DNA of 64,000 nucleotides, taken from Planococcus rifietoensis. GTDB taxonomy: Bacteria; Bacillota; Bacilli; Bacillales_A; Planococcaceae. The stretch's first letter is position 1. The number at the start of each line of letters is the position of its first letter. The stretch covers positions 1,258,501 through 1,322,500 of the forward strand of contig NZ_CP013659.2 in NCBI RefSeq assembly GCF_001465795.2, given 5' to 3'. Shown here piece after piece: positions 8,497 to 17,780 of the stretch. The position numbers and the translations under genes were made by a program. The notes below the pieces were generated by a model, which worked only from the letters and a program-made list of their open reading frames with translations, did not search any database and was not told the origin of the DNA.

Positions 8497-9522
8497 ATGC
8501 AAGATATCATTGAACGGCGATGCTTCGACCTATTGCATTCTGCCGTAGAAGAAAAAACCACCGATATCCACATCAGGCCAGAACCCCACGATTACAGCAT
8601 CACCTACCGGACGTATAACCAATTCAAGCCGGTGGCGAAAATCCCCTTCGATTTAGGCGATCGCATGATTGCTTACTTCAAATACCTCTCCCTTTTGGAC
8701 ATGAGCGAAAAACGAAAACCCCAAACCGGCTCATTTCATCTTCAGATGAATGACCATACTCACCATTTCCGAATTTCAACATTGCCATCTGTGATGACGA
8801 AAGAAAGCATCGTCATCCGCGTCATTCCAGACAGCACCGCGTTATTTCTTGATGAATTGGCGGCATTCCGCGATTCAGCCAGGCTGCTCGAGAAGCTTGC
8901 GGGCGAAAGACAAGGGCTAATGCTTTTAACAGGACCGACTGGCTGCGGCAAATCCACCACGTTATATTCTCTTTTGCGTCATTGCTCCGAACGGCTCCAC
9001 CGCAATGTCATTACCCTGGAAGATCCTGTCGAGCGTCAAAATCCGGCCTTTCTCCAAATCCAGGTAAACGAAAAGTCGGGAATGAATTATGCGACCGGCT
9101 TGAAAGCCATTTTACGGCACGATCCCGACATTATCATGATCGGCGAAATCCGTGACGCCGAAACCGCTGAAATAGCTGTCCGGGCTGCATTGACAGGGCA
9201 TTTGGTGTTTTCGACGATTCATGCCAGGCATTCGGTCGGCTGCCTCCACAGGCTCCATGACCTTGGGATTCCTTATGAAGACATGCTTCAGACGCTCATC
9301 GGCATCGCTGCCCAGAAAATTGTGCCGATGTACGAGGATTTGGACCAGCTCGAAACGAAGCATCGCGCGTTATATGAAATTCTGTGCGATGCAAGTTTGG
9401 CCGATGCCATCCGTTCGGCGAGACAACAGCAGGATTATCAACTGCCCGAGCATTTATCGTTCGGCGGACAGATCCGGGAAGGGGTGAGGATCGGTGCGCT
9501 TCATTCCGGTTTCGAGTTCTAG
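8497..9522 (+). CDS. comGA: Competence pilus assembly ATPase ComGA
   Basis: Cytoplasmic secretion-type ATPase that powers assembly of the competence pilus used for DNA uptake. The 341-residue protein has Walker A GPTGCGKST, an Asp box and Walker B region (LRHDPDIIMIGEIRDAETAE) and the His box (TGHLVFSTIHA), all typical of GspE/PilB-type ATPases, though the N-terminal domain is short as in ComGA. The ATG at 8497 has a near-perfect AGGAGGTGA site. First gene of a seven-gene operon with overlapping reading frames. Confidence 0.95.
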   Translation: MQDIIERRCFDLLHSAVEEKTTDIHIRPEPHDYSITYRTYNQFKPVAKIPFDLGDRMIAYFKYLSLLDMSEKRKPQTGSFHLQMNDHTHHFRISTLPSVMTKESIVIRVIPDSTALFLDELAAFRDSARLLEKLAGERQGLMLLTGPTGCGKSTTLYSLLRHCSERLHRNVITLEDPVERQNPAFLQIQVNEKSGMNYATGLKAILRHDPDIIMIGEIRDAETAEIAVRAALTGHLVFSTIHARHSVGCLHRLHDLGIPYEDMLQTLIGIAAQKIVPMYEDLDQLETKHRALYEILCDASLADAIRSARQQQDYQLPEHLSFGGQIREGVRIGALHSGFEF

Positions 9523-10537
9523 GCGCTTGCCGTTTCGTGAGCGCGCCCAGTTTTTGACGAGGCTTTCGGTGTTGATGTCGGAAGGCTATTTGTTTCCCGT
9601 CGCCATGACGCTTCTTTTGCCGATGCACACAGAACGTGTAGATGAAGCACTTGCAGGCATGGACCGAATCTTGAAGGGCGGCGGCAATGCTGCTGAAGTC
9701 CTGAAATTTCTTGGCTTCCGTGAGCGCGTGTTGTTCCCGGTCGAGATTGCCGAGTTCCATGGCAGGCTTGGTGAGGCGATTCATGGCATCGCTGCTGGGT
9801 TCAAGCGGACCGAAGAAGTGCAGAAGAAACTGCGCAACATCCTCGTTTATCCTGTCTCGCTATTGATTCTTACCGCCGCCTTGTTCATGTTTTTCAGGAC
9901 CAATTATGTGCCGAATCTGACTGCCTTAATGTCTTCGCTGCAGCACGGCGAAGACGGCGAAGGGGTCCCGGTGTATTTGCTGCGCATCCCGGACATGGCG
10001 ATCGCCGTTTTCACGGCTGCAGCGGTGATCATTATTGGCTTTCGCGGATATATCAAGCGGCTGCCTGCCGAGCGCCAAATTGCGCTATTGATCAAGCTGC
10101 CGGTCGTTGGGCCTGCTATGCGGCTGTATTGGTCACAGCTCGCTTCTAGGGAGCTTGGCACGCTGTTGCATAGCGGAATTTCCTTGCAGGAAGCGCTGAA
10201 GCTTCTGCGCATGCAGCGGCATCACCCTGTCATCAGCCAGATTGCGGAATCGCTCCACGACGAAGTCAAGACCGGCATTGCCCTGTCTGTTGCTGTTGGG
10301 CGCCACGACTTTGCGGCGAATGATATGGCGGCATTCATCCGCCACGGGGAAGCGACCGGCATGCTCGGGAAAGAATTGATGCTCTATAGCGATGTGTTGC
10401 TCGACCGAATCGAACTGCAAGCCCAGCGTTCATTGAAAATCATCCAGCCCAGTTTCTTTGTGCTGATTGCCGTTTGTATCGTCGCCGCTTATTTGGCGAT
10501 TCTCTTGCCGATGTACAATCTCGTCCATACGATATAA
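9494..10537 (+). CDS. comGB: Competence pilus membrane platform protein ComGB
   Basis: Polytopic membrane protein of the GspF/PilC family, 347 residues. Two homologous halves are visible, each a helical cytoplasmic part (EFHGRLGEAIHGIAAG; FIRHGEATGMLGKEL) followed by hydrophobic helices near residues 117-136, 165-185 and 320-342. It interacts with ComGA and positions the pilins. The start is a GTG at 9494 with GGAAGGGGTGAGG before it, overlapping comGA by 29 bases. Confidence 0.93.
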   Translation: MRFIPVSSSRRLPFRERAQFLTRLSVLMSEGYLFPVAMTLLLPMHTERVDEALAGMDRILKGGGNAAEVLKFLGFRERVLFPVEIAEFHGRLGEAIHGIAAGFKRTEEVQKKLRNILVYPVSLLILTAALFMFFRTNYVPNLTALMSSLQHGEDGEGVPVYLLRIPDMAIAVFTAAAVIIIGFRGYIKRLPAERQIALLIKLPVVGPAMRLYWSQLASRELGTLLHSGISLQEALKLLRMQRHHPVISQIAESLHDEVKTGIALSVAVGRHDFAANDMAAFIRHGEATGMLGKELMLYSDVLLDRIELQAQRSLKIIQPSFFVLIAVCIVAAYLAILLPMYNLVHTI

Positions 10538-10548
10538 GGAGGAATACG

Positions 10549-10866
10549 ATGAAACGATTAAAAAACCAACGGGGCTTTACACTTATTGAAATGTTGATCG
10601 TCATGTTGATCATTACGGTATTGATTGCTATCGCCATCCCGAATGTCTCGAAACAGACATCGGCGGTCGATGAAAAAGGCTGCAAGGCATTTGTGCAGAT
10701 GGTCCAGGGCCAAGTGGAATCCTATCGAATGGATAAAAAAGCCGTGCCAGTCATGGCGGATTTGGTATCCGAAGGCTATTTGAAAACAGGCGAAACGAGC
10801 TGCCCGAACGGGGAAGTGATCAATATTTCCGTTGACGGCGTGGTGAGCTCATCAAAAGCATCTTAA
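10549..10866 (+). CDS. comGC: Major competence pilin ComGC
   Basis: Main subunit of the competence pseudopilus, 105 residues. It has a short basic leader, the prepilin peptidase site G-FTLIEML with Glu at +5, and a hydrophobic N-terminal helix. Two Cys (K-G-C and TS-C-P) could form the intramolecular disulfide known for this protein. The ATG at 10549 follows AAGGAGGAA; upstream frame is a shadow of comGB. Confidence 0.95.
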   Translation: MKRLKNQRGFTLIEMLIVMLIITVLIAIAIPNVSKQTSAVDEKGCKAFVQMVQGQVESYRMDKKAVPVMADLVSEGYLKTGETSCPNGEVINISVDGVVSSSKAS

Positions 10867-11294
10867 AAAGCTGTTCAGGCTTTACCTTAATTGAAATGCT
10901 GCTCGTATTGATGGCAGTCGGAATGAGCGCTTCGCTTGTTGTGGCATCTGTGGCGCCGCTCGAAAAAAAGCGCGAAGAAGACCGGTTTTTTGCGTTGCTG
11001 GAACAAGATATCCATTATGCCCAAAGCCAGAGCTATTCACTCAGCACGTCGGTAATTTTGGTTTTCAGGGACCACAAGCCAGGTTATGAAGTGATGTATG
11101 GCGTGACCCGCGCTGGGTATGCCAGGCCCATGCCGGAGTCGATTACCTTAAACGCATCCAGCAATCTGCGCGAAGTATACTTCACACCGAATGGGTCGAT
11201 CCGCCAGCCAGGCACCATGCGCTTTTCGACCAGCAGCGGGGAAAGGACGGTGACGGTCCACCTTGGAAAAGGGCGCGTGGTGGTTTCAAAATAG
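10851..11294 (+). CDS. comGD: Minor competence pilin ComGD, non-standard start codon
   Basis: Minor pilin of about 147 residues. The prepilin motif GFTLIEML lies at 10878-10901, directly upstream of the first in-frame ATG (10896), so that ATG cannot be the functional start. The frame is open back to a TGA at 10833-10835 and contains no ATG, GTG or TTG before the motif. GGTGA at 10842-10846 is placed 4 nt before an ATC at 10851, giving a basic leader (KSILKSCSG), so AUC initiation is proposed, helped by coupling to the overlapping comGC stop. A sequencing error or another start cannot be excluded. Length and C-terminal pattern (VHLGKGRVVVSK) match ComGD. Confidence 0.8.
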   Translation: MKSILKSCSGFTLIEMLLVLMAVGMSASLVVASVAPLEKKREEDRFFALLEQDIHYAQSQSYSLSTSVILVFRDHKPGYEVMYGVTRAGYARPMPESITLNASSNLREVYFTPNGSIRQPGTMRFSTSSGERTVTVHLGKGRVVVSK

Positions 11295-11580
11295 CAAGGG
11301 CATCTCCGTGGCGGAAACGATGCTCAGCCTGTTTATGGTATTTCTGGTGTTCGGTTCGCTGTTGCCGCTCGTCCATGATATGCAAGTCAGGCTCGAACTG
11401 AAAAAAGAGCGCCTCGCGGCTTATGAGACCTTGCATGAAGCGGCAAAAACCATTGCCGCTACAGGCAGTATTGAAGGCCAGCGCTCAGTGAACGGTACGC
11501 TGTATTCTTGGCAAGCGGATGGCCATTGTGTTGACTACGTAGATTTTCAAGGAAAGCAGGTACGCTTATGCATCGAGTGA
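11263..11580 (+). CDS. comGE: Minor competence pilin ComGE
   Basis: Pseudopilin of 105 residues with site KG-ISVAETML (Glu at +5) followed by a hydrophobic helix. It overlaps comGD by 32 bases and starts with TTG at 11263; GGTGA at 11249-11253 is a possible ribosome site. ComGE is a minor subunit needed with ComGD, F and G for pilus initiation in B. subtilis. Recognition rests mainly on operon position, leader motif and size. Confidence 0.82.
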   Translation: MEKGAWWFQNSKGISVAETMLSLFMVFLVFGSLLPLVHDMQVRLELKKERLAAYETLHEAAKTIAATGSIEGQRSVNGTLYSWQADGHCVDYVDFQGKQVRLCIE

Positions 11581-12008
11581 ATATCCGATCGTCAAACGGA
11601 TTTACGTTTCTCGACAGCTTGCTGGAGTTATTGGCATTATCGATCATGCTGCCGCTTGCCGCGATGTTTTATTTGTTCAGTTCGCATATGCTGGTGGATT
11701 TGGATTCCGGCGCGACAGAGTTCCGTCTGTTTGCGCTGGAGCTGCAGCAGTATCTGGATGGCAGCGAACAAATTTACATTATGCGCGATGGAAAAGGCGT
11801 TCGCATTATTCGTGAAGGGGTTGTTTACGATATCGAATTGTATGGCAGCGTTGTCCGCAAGCGAAAAGACCAGCTAGGCCATGAAATCATGCTGACCGAT
11901 GTGAAAAACAGTTTTTTTCAGCTAGAAGGCAAGCGGTTGACCATCCTGCTGGAGTTCCAAAGCGGCGCAAAAGAGGAGGCCGATTATGCGCTTTCGCTTT
12001 CTGACTAG
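11568..12008 (+). CDS. comGF: Minor competence pilin ComGF
   Basis: A 146-residue pseudopilin with leader MHRVNIRSSNG, then FTFLDSLLEL; the usual +5 Glu is an Asp. The middle contains the ComGF-type segment YDIELYGSVVRKRKDQLGHE, which resembles the B. subtilis protein. It overlaps comGE by 13 bases and comGG by 23, in keeping with the compressed operon. Confidence 0.85.
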   Translation: MHRVNIRSSNGFTFLDSLLELLALSIMLPLAAMFYLFSSHMLVDLDSGATEFRLFALELQQYLDGSEQIYIMRDGKGVRIIREGVVYDIELYGSVVRKRKDQLGHEIMLTDVKNSFFQLEGKRLTILLEFQSGAKEEADYALSLSD

Positions 12009-12189
12009 CCAATCCGGAGCAGTCTATCCACTGTCACTGGTGTTTTTTCTGTCGGCACTGTCGCTGTTATCCCATATGGTGCTGCTTTATGCGATTGAAT
12101 ATCAAACTTATGATAGTTTGGAAAATGTTCATAGAAATGCTACTATACAACTACTGATGGAAATTGGGCAAAATAAAATCCCTGAGTAG
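11986..12189 (+). CDS. comGG: Minor competence pilin ComGG, short form
   Basis: Only 67 residues: leader with QSGAVYPLSL, a hydrophobic helix to about residue 38, and a short charged tail. The G-A-x-YPL pattern without +5 Glu is typical of ComGG, but the B. subtilis protein is about 124 residues, so the C-terminal half of the usual globular part is missing. The ribosome site AAAGAGGAGG is good. Either a naturally short version or a truncated gene; no continuation was seen in other frames. Confidence 0.7.
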   Translation: MRFRFLTSQSGAVYPLSLVFFLSALSLLSHMVLLYAIEYQTYDSLENVHRNATIQLLMEIGQNKIPE

Positions 12190-12208
12190 GGTAGTACGGG
12201 TGGGAACA

Positions 12209-12733
12209 ATGAACAGAATATATTTGATCGGTTTTATGGGCTGCGGAAAAAGTGCGGTCGGCAGGAGGCTAAGTTTTTTATTGAAGATGCCCTATTATGA
12301 CATGGACAAAGAAATCGTCCGTCAAATGGGCATGACGATACCGGAAATCTTCGAGCGTTTTGGCGAAGAATATTTCAGGAATCTCGAAACGGAATTTTTG
12401 CAAAATTTGCAACAGGATCATTGCATCATCTCTACCGGCGGCGGTGTTACGATGCGTAAAGTAAACCAGCGCCTCATGCGCCAGACAGGGCTCGTGTTGT
12501 TCCTGGATGCGCCTTTTAAGGAAATCTGGCGGCGTATCCACAAAGACCCGAACCGCCCGATTGTCAGGCGCTCGACGCGCGAGGAAATCGAATCGCTCCA
12601 TAAATCGCGTTACCGTGATTACAAACGGACGGCGCATATTACCATCCGGACCGAACACCGGACGCTGCGGCAGATTACCCAATACGCTGCATTTCAAGTT
12701 AAACGCCTGAAAACGAATGATCAGAACGTATAA
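12209..12733 (+). CDS. aroK: Shikimate kinase
   Basis: Phosphorylates shikimate at the 3-hydroxyl with ATP, step five of the common aromatic pathway. The 174-residue protein has Walker A (GFMGCGKSAVGRR, K14), the shikimate-binding DMD-type Asp (YYDMDKEI), the Walker B-like STGGGVTMR loop and a lid region rich in Arg (RPIVRRSTREE). ATG at 12209 starts MNRIYLIGF; the upstream in-frame ATG at 12164 would add residues outside the family. Ribosome site is weak, which may reflect coupling to comGG. Confidence 0.92.
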   Translation: MNRIYLIGFMGCGKSAVGRRLSFLLKMPYYDMDKEIVRQMGMTIPEIFERFGEEYFRNLETEFLQNLQQDHCIISTGGGVTMRKVNQRLMRQTGLVLFLDAPFKEIWRRIHKDPNRPIVRRSTREEIESLHKSRYRDYKRTAHITIRTEHRTLRQITQYAAFQVKRLKTNDQNV

Positions 12734-12773
12734 TACTAAAATATTCGTGTTTGAGTCGTTAAGGTAAAAAAGA

Positions 12774-12802
12774 TTGCGCTTTCGTCGATTCAATGTTAGG
12801 AT
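12774..12802 (+). promoter_or_regulatory. Possible promoter for the gcv operon
   Basis: TTGCGC and TAGGAT are 17 bp apart upstream of the glycine riboswitch. A TATACT at 12814-12819 is an alternative -10. Neither is strong. Confidence 0.35.
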
Positions 12803-12868
12803 GTAGTCGAAGTTATACTATTCTGTATAGCGGGATGGACCAATTCAACATTGATTTGGGCGGATGAT

Positions 12869-13033
12869 TGTACGGGGAGAGAACGCATTGGCGTCGCCGA
12901 AGGAGCAAATGATTACATCATGAATCTCTCAGGCAAAAAGACTCGTACAGGACGCATCTCTGGAGAACGCTGACGATGTGCAGCTACCGATGAGGAAAGC
13001 CGTTACGGTAAACTTTCAGGTGCCAGGACAGAG
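12869..13033 (+). ncRNA. Tandem glycine riboswitch
   Basis: Two consecutive aptamers are readable. The first (about 12869-12950) has GGGGAGAGAAC, GCGTCGCCGAAGGAGCAAA and ATCTCTCAGGCAAAAAGAC, closed by TGTAC/GTACA. The second (about 12951-13033) has TCTGGAGAAC, CTACCGATGAGGAAA and AACTTTCAGGTGCCAGGACAGAG, with outer stem CTCTG (12957-12961)/CAGAG (13029-13033). This is the cooperative two-aptamer arrangement known upstream of glycine-cleavage operons. The last strand of the second aptamer is also part of the terminator stem, so glycine binding should prevent termination and turn gcvT-gcvPA-gcvPB on. Confidence 0.93.
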
Positions 13034-13073
13034 AATTCCCTTTTCTTATAAAGGGGATTTTCTGTCCTTTTTT
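13026..13073 (+). terminator. Riboswitch expression-platform terminator
   Basis: GGACAGAGAATTCCCTTT pairs with AAAGGGGATTTTCTGTCC around a 6-nt loop and is followed by T6. Its 5' arm shares CAGAG with the closing stem of the second glycine aptamer, making the two structures mutually exclusive. Confidence 0.9.
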
Positions 13074-13102
13074 GTGTGCTTTGAAAACAGGAGGGAAAGA
13101 GA

Positions 13103-14203
13103 TTGGGACAATTGAAGCGAACACCTTTGTTTGACTCGTATGCCCGCTACGGCGGCAAGACGATTGATTTCGGCGGATGGGAATTGCCGGTGCAATTTTC
13201 TTCCATCAAGGACGAGCATGAAGCAGTCCGCACTAAAGCGGGATTGTTTGATGTTTCCCATATGGGCGAGATATTCGTCTCGGGCCCGGACAGCCTGTCT
13301 TATTTACAGAAATTGCTGACCAATGATGTATCAAAGCTTCAGGACGGCCAGGCGCAATACACGGCGATGTGTTATGAAGATGGTGGCACGATCGATGATT
13401 TGCTCGTCTACAAACTCGAAGATGAGCGCTACCTGCTGGTGGTCAATGCATCGAATATCGACAAGGATTTCGAATGGATGCAAAAACATCGCGAAGGCGA
13501 AGTCGAACTTGATAATGCCTCAGAACGTTTTGGCCTGCTTGCGCTGCAAGGGCCGCTGGCTGAAAAAGTATTGGCTGCGTTGACGAAAGAAGATTTATCG
13601 GCGATCCGCCCATTCCGCTTCAAGGACCAAGTAGAAGTCGCTGGGCAGCAAGTGTTGGTTTCACGCACCGGCTACACAGGTGAAGATGGGTTCGAAATCT
13701 ACGGCAGCCCAGAAGCCGTCACGGCTCTATGGGACCGTATCTTAGAAACAGGTGAATCGGAAGGCCTCGTGCCGGCAGGACTCGGTGCACGCGATACGCT
13801 GCGTTTTGAGGCAGGGCTTGCGCTATACGGTCAAGAATTGTCAAAAGACATCACACCGCTTGAGGCCGGCATTGGTTTTGCCGTCAAATTGAAAAAAGAA
13901 TCCGACTTTATTGGGAAACAGGCTTTAGTGGATCAAAAAGAAGCCGGGGTACCCCGCAAATCCGTCGGCATCGAAATGATCGACAAGGGCATCCCGCGCC
14001 ATGGCTATGCAGTTTACAAGGGCGATGAGAAAATCGGCGAAGTCACGACCGGTACACAGTCGCCGACATTGAAAAAGAATATCGGGCTGGCTTTGCTGGA
14101 TGCTAAGCATAACGAGCTGGGCACGGAAGTGGATGTTGAAATCCGCAATAAGCGGCTTAAAGCAAAAATTATCGCAGCGCCATTTTATAAACGCTCTAAA
14201 TAA
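13103..14203 (+). CDS. gcvT: Glycine cleavage system T protein (aminomethyltransferase)
   Basis: Transfers the methylene group of aminomethyl-lipoyl H protein to tetrahydrofolate, releasing ammonia. The 366-residue protein has the family N-terminus ([20 protein letters not shown]), the folate-binding segment with [18 protein letters not shown] and the usual C-terminal barrel ([19 protein letters not shown]). The start is a TTG at 13103 preceded by GGAGGG at 13090-13095. First gene after the glycine riboswitch. Confidence 0.96.
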   Translation: MGQLKRTPLFDSYARYGGKTIDFGGWELPVQFSSIKDEHEAVRTKAGLFDVSHMGEIFVSGPDSLSYLQKLLTNDVSKLQDGQAQYTAMCYEDGGTIDDLLVYKLEDERYLLVVNASNIDKDFEWMQKHREGEVELDNASERFGLLALQGPLAEKVLAALTKEDLSAIRPFRFKDQVEVAGQQVLVSRTGYTGEDGFEIYGSPEAVTALWDRILETGESEGLVPAGLGARDTLRFEAGLALYGQELSKDITPLEAGIGFAVKLKKESDFIGKQALVDQKEAGVPRKSVGIEMIDKGIPRHGYAVYKGDEKIGEVTTGTQSPTLKKNIGLALLDAKHNELGTEVDVEIRNKRLKAKIIAAPFYKRSK

Positions 14204-14230
14204 TCCGAATAAAGAAGGGGACTGCACACG

Positions 14231-15598
14231 ATGAAACATCGCTATCTACCAATGACTTCCCAAGATGAAAAAGACATGCTCAAGACGATCGGCGTCCAAT
14301 CGATCGATGAATTGTTTTCGGACATTCCTGAAAAAGTACGCTTTAAAGGCGAATACAACATCAAGCCTGCAAAATCCGAATCGGCCTTGACGAAAGAACT
14401 GGCACAGCTTGCCGGCAAGAATGCGGATTCTGTCCGTTACGCATCGTTCCTCGGCGCAGGTGTTTATGATCATTACAAACCGATCGTTGTCGATCACGTC
14501 ATTTCCCGTTCTGAATTTTATACAGCCTATACGCCTTACCAGCCGGAAATCTCGCAAGGGGAATTGCAGGCGATCTTTGAATTCCAGACGATGATCGCTG
14601 AACTGACCGGCATGGATATCGCGAACTCATCCATGTACGACGGGGGGACAGCGCTCGCAGAAGCGGGCATGCTCGCAGCCGGCCAGACGCGCCGCAAGAA
14701 AATCCTAGTTTCCCGTGCTGTCCATCCGGAGTCGAGAGACGTTGTCCGCACGTATGCACTCGGCCAGTCAATTGATGTTGTAGAGGTTCCGCTCAAAGAT
14801 GGCCGCACGGATATCGACGCCTTAAAAGAAATGGTCGATGAGAACACGGCAACTGTCATGATTCAATATCCGAACTTTTTCGGTCAAGTGGAAAACTTGA
14901 AGGAAATCGAAACGATAGTCCATGGAGCGGGTGCTCTTTTCACCGTATCCTCCAATCCGCTGGCACTTGGGGCGTTAACGCCTCCAGGTAAATTCGGCGC
15001 AGATATTACCGTCGGCGATGCACAGCCTTTCGGCATTCCGGAAGCATTCGGCGGGCCTCATTGCGGTTATTTCGCCGTAACGCAAAAATTGATGCGCAAA
15101 GTTCCGGGACGCCTTGTCGGCGAAACGACAGACGATGAAGGCAGACGTGGATTCGTCTTGACTTTGCAAGCGCGGGAACAGCATATCCGCCGCGACAAAG
15201 CGACATCGAATATCTGCTCGAACCAAGCCTTGAATGCTTTGGCAGCGTCTGTTGCCATGACGGCGCTCGGCAAAGAAGGCGCGAAGGAAATTGCGGTGCA
15301 AAATATCACCAAAACGCATTATATGAAGCAGCAGCTGAAGAAATCCGGTTTCGAGATCGCATTCGATGGCGCCCATTTCAATGAAATTGCCGTCAAAGTC
15401 GGCTCATCGGTCAAGGAGTTGAATGCCGCTTTGTTTGAGAAAGACATGATCGGCGGCTACGATCTCGGCTTGAGCTATGACGAGTTGCAAGGGCATATGT
15501 TGATTGCGGTCACTGAGCAGCGTTCTAAAGAAGAAATCGACGCGTTTGTACAAGAAATAGATGCATTCGTGCGAGAAACGGAGGCTTCCCATGCATAA
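14231..15598 (+). CDS. gcvPA: Glycine dehydrogenase (decarboxylating) subunit 1
   Basis: Alpha subunit of the two-part P protein, which decarboxylates glycine and passes aminomethyl to lipoyl-H protein. 455 residues, fold type I PLP family, lacking the PLP lysine, which is in subunit 2. Recognisable segments are [30 protein letters not shown] and [11 protein letters not shown]. It lies 27 bases after gcvT and overlaps gcvPB by 8 bases. Confidence 0.96.
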   Translation: MKHRYLPMTSQDEKDMLKTIGVQSIDELFSDIPEKVRFKGEYNIKPAKSESALTKELAQLAGKNADSVRYASFLGAGVYDHYKPIVVDHVISRSEFYTAYTPYQPEISQGELQAIFEFQTMIAELTGMDIANSSMYDGGTALAEAGMLAAGQTRRKKILVSRAVHPESRDVVRTYALGQSIDVVEVPLKDGRTDIDALKEMVDENTATVMIQYPNFFGQVENLKEIETIVHGAGALFTVSSNPLALGALTPPGKFGADITVGDAQPFGIPEAFGGPHCGYFAVTQKLMRKVPGRLVGETTDDEGRRGFVLTLQAREQHIRRDKATSNICSNQALNALAASVAMTALGKEGAKEIAVQNITKTHYMKQQLKKSGFEIAFDGAHFNEIAVKVGSSVKELNAALFEKDMIGGYDLGLSYDELQGHMLIAVTEQRSKEEIDAFVQEIDAFVRETEASHA

Positions 15599-17063
15599 AG
15601 ACAACCAGCCACTCATTTTTGAAATGACCAAACAAGGCCGTGTCGGCTACAGCTTGCCGGAACTTGATGTGCCGGTAGTGGATTTGACTGAATTGCTCGG
15701 CCAAGAGCTAGTTCGCGAAGAATTTGCCGAATTGCCGGAAGTCTCGGAACTCGACATCATGCGTCATTACACGGCGCTATCAAAACGCAACCACGGTGTC
15801 GATTCCGGATTCTATCCGCTTGGCTCGTGCACGATGAAATATAATCCGAAAATCAATGAATCCGTTGCCCGTTACTCCGGATTCGCGAACATCCACCCGC
15901 TGCAGGAAGAATCGACTGTTCAAGGTGCGATGGAATTGATGTATGACCTTCAGGAACATTTGAAGGAAATTACCGGCATGGATGAAGTGACGCTTCAGCC
16001 GGCCGCGGGTGCCCACGGCGAATGGACAGGCCTCATGATGATCCGCGCTTTCCACGAAGCGAACGGTGATTTTAACCGCACGAAAGTCATCGTGCCGGAT
16101 TCTGCCCACGGAACGAACCCAGCTTCTGCGACAGTTGCTGGATTCGAGACAGTGACTGTTAAATCGAACGAGCACGGCCTTGTCGACCTGGAAGACTTGA
16201 AGCGCGTGGTCGGCGACGACACAGCGGCTCTCATGCTGACAAATCCGAACACGCTCGGCCTTTTTGAAGAAGATATCCTTGAAATGGCTTCGATCATCCA
16301 CAAAGTCGGCGGCAAGCTGTACTACGACGGAGCGAATTTGAACGCCGTCATGTCAAAAGCACGCCCTGGCGACATGGGCTTTGACGTTGTCCATTTAAAC
16401 TTGCACAAAACCTTCACAGGCCCGCACGGCGGCGGGGGCCCAGGATCTGGCCCGGTCGGCGTTCAAGCTGACCTGATTCCGTATTTGCCGAAGCCGATCC
16501 TCATCAAGACCGATGAAGGCTTTACATTTGATTACGACCGCCCGGAATCTATCGGACGCGTCAAGCCGTTCTATGGCAACTTCGGCATCAATGTGCGCGC
16601 CTATACGTATATCCGTACAATGGGGCCGGACGGTTTGAAAAAAGTAACCGAATACGCCGTCTTGAATGCCAACTACATGATGAGAAGGCTCTCGCCACAT
16701 TTCGATTTGCCGTACGACCGCCACTGCAAGCATGAATTTGTCTTGAGCGGCCGACGCCAGAAGAAGCTTGGTGTCAGAACGCTTGACATGGCAAAACGCC
16801 TGCTTGACTTTGGTTACCATCCGCCGACAATTTACTTCCCGCTCAATGTGGAAGAAGGCATGATGATCGAGCCGACGGAAACAGAATCGAAAGAAACATT
16901 GGATGACTTTATCGATGCAATGATCCAGATTGCCCGTGAAGTGGAAGAAAATCCGGAGATCGTCCAAAATGCGCCGCATACGACGGTCATCAACCGACTG
17001 GATGAAACGAAAGCAGCCCGCAAGCCGGTGCTTCGTTACCAAAAACCGACAGACAGTGAATGA
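15591..17063 (+). CDS. gcvPB: Glycine dehydrogenase (decarboxylating) subunit 2
   Basis: Beta subunit of the P protein, 490 residues, carrying the PLP-binding lysine K273 in [20 protein letters not shown]. Other hallmarks are [15 protein letters not shown] and the [11 protein letters not shown] loop. The ATG at 15591 is preceded by ACGGAGG at 15578-15584 inside gcvPA; the upstream ATG at 15561 has no such site. The gene for the lipoyl H protein is not in this window. Confidence 0.96.
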   Translation: MHKDNQPLIFEMTKQGRVGYSLPELDVPVVDLTELLGQELVREEFAELPEVSELDIMRHYTALSKRNHGVDSGFYPLGSCTMKYNPKINESVARYSGFANIHPLQEESTVQGAMELMYDLQEHLKEITGMDEVTLQPAAGAHGEWTGLMMIRAFHEANGDFNRTKVIVPDSAHGTNPASATVAGFETVTVKSNEHGLVDLEDLKRVVGDDTAALMLTNPNTLGLFEEDILEMASIIHKVGGKLYYDGANLNAVMSKARPGDMGFDVVHLNLHKTFTGPHGGGGPGSGPVGVQADLIPYLPKPILIKTDEGFTFDYDRPESIGRVKPFYGNFGINVRAYTYIRTMGPDGLKKVTEYAVLNANYMMRRLSPHFDLPYDRHCKHEFVLSGRRQKKLGVRTLDMAKRLLDFGYHPPTIYFPLNVEEGMMIEPTETESKETLDDFIDAMIQIAREVEENPEIVQNAPHTTVINRLDETKAARKPVLRYQKPTDSE

Positions 17064-17066
17064 CCT

Positions 17067-17104
17067 AAAAAACCCCGGAAGCAAATGCTTCCGGGGTTTT
17101 TGAT
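17067..17104. terminator. Bidirectional terminator between gcvPB and yqhL
   Basis: AAACCCCGGAAGCA pairs with TGCTTCCGGGGTTT around a 2-nt to 4-nt loop with A-run and T-run on the two sides; it separates convergent genes. Confidence 0.92.
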
Positions 17105-17484
17105 TATTTAGATTTGATTTTGCCTGTCCATTTTTTGAAGCCGCCTTGCAATTGGAACAATTGCTCATAGCCTTTTTTCTTCAGGAACAACGCGACGCGT
17201 CCACTTCTTGCCCCGTTCTGGTCATATAGGTAGACCGGTTTGTCGGCGCGGATTTCCTTGTAGCGCTGGCGCAATTGCGATTGCGGGATGTTGCGCGCCC
17301 CGAGAATATGGCCGGCTGCGAAATCTTTTGGTTCCCGGACATCGATGAGCTGCGCTTTTCGGTAGCCTTGGATGAATTCTTCCTGGTTCAGATCGGTGAC
17401 CGCTTTGCGGATGCGGAGGAAGGAGACGACCGCAAAAATGAGGATGGCGATGACGACACCCAATGTGATATACAATAATTCCAC
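17104..17484 (-). CDS. yqhL: Rhodanese-like membrane protein lacking the catalytic cysteine
   Basis: A 126-residue protein with an N-terminal membrane helix (residues 3-22) and a rhodanese domain (YRKAQLIDVREPKDF, GHILGARNIP, ending GGFKKWTGKI). In active rhodaneses the loop after the fourth strand holds Cys; B. subtilis YqhL, as remembered, reads YLYCQN, whereas here it is YLYDQNGARSGR with D88 (codon GAC). Sulfurtransferase activity is therefore unlikely; a binding or scaffold role is possible. Start is GTG at 17484, with AAAGGGGC upstream on the minus strand. Position beside gcvPB matches B. subtilis. Confidence 0.88.
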   Translation of the reverse strand: MELLYITLGVVIAILIFAVVSFLRIRKAVTDLNQEEFIQGYRKAQLIDVREPKDFAAGHILGARNIPQSQLRQRYKEIRADKPVYLYDQNGARSGRVALFLKKKGYEQLFQLQGGFKKWTGKIKSK

Positions 17485-17780
17485 TGTTCTTGCCCCTTTC
17501 TATACTTACTCATTATAAGAGATAAGGTGACGGATATTCAATGGCTATGTTACAGTAATCTGGGCAAATCAGAGGCAATCCTGTGAAGCTAGCGGGCGGA
17601 AAGCGCGTGGCGTCTGGACTTTCAGTTGTCAAGTGCTCTCCACAGGAAATTAAATCGATTTTTGTGCTGAATAATGCGAACATACGTGTCTTTCGTCTCA
17701 TTTTGACGAAAGGGAAAACGCAGAACCCTTGCCATTGCTCGATTATCCAGTCGCGAAAATTTTCCATCAGAAAAATGTTA

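Noticed and set aside
10896..11294. comGD starting at the ATG 10896
   Set aside because: This start would remove most of the GFTLIE prepilin cleavage motif encoded just before it.
17485..17780. B12 riboswitch upstream of nrdJ
   Set aside because: No B12-box (GCCACTG type) or aptamer pattern is present.
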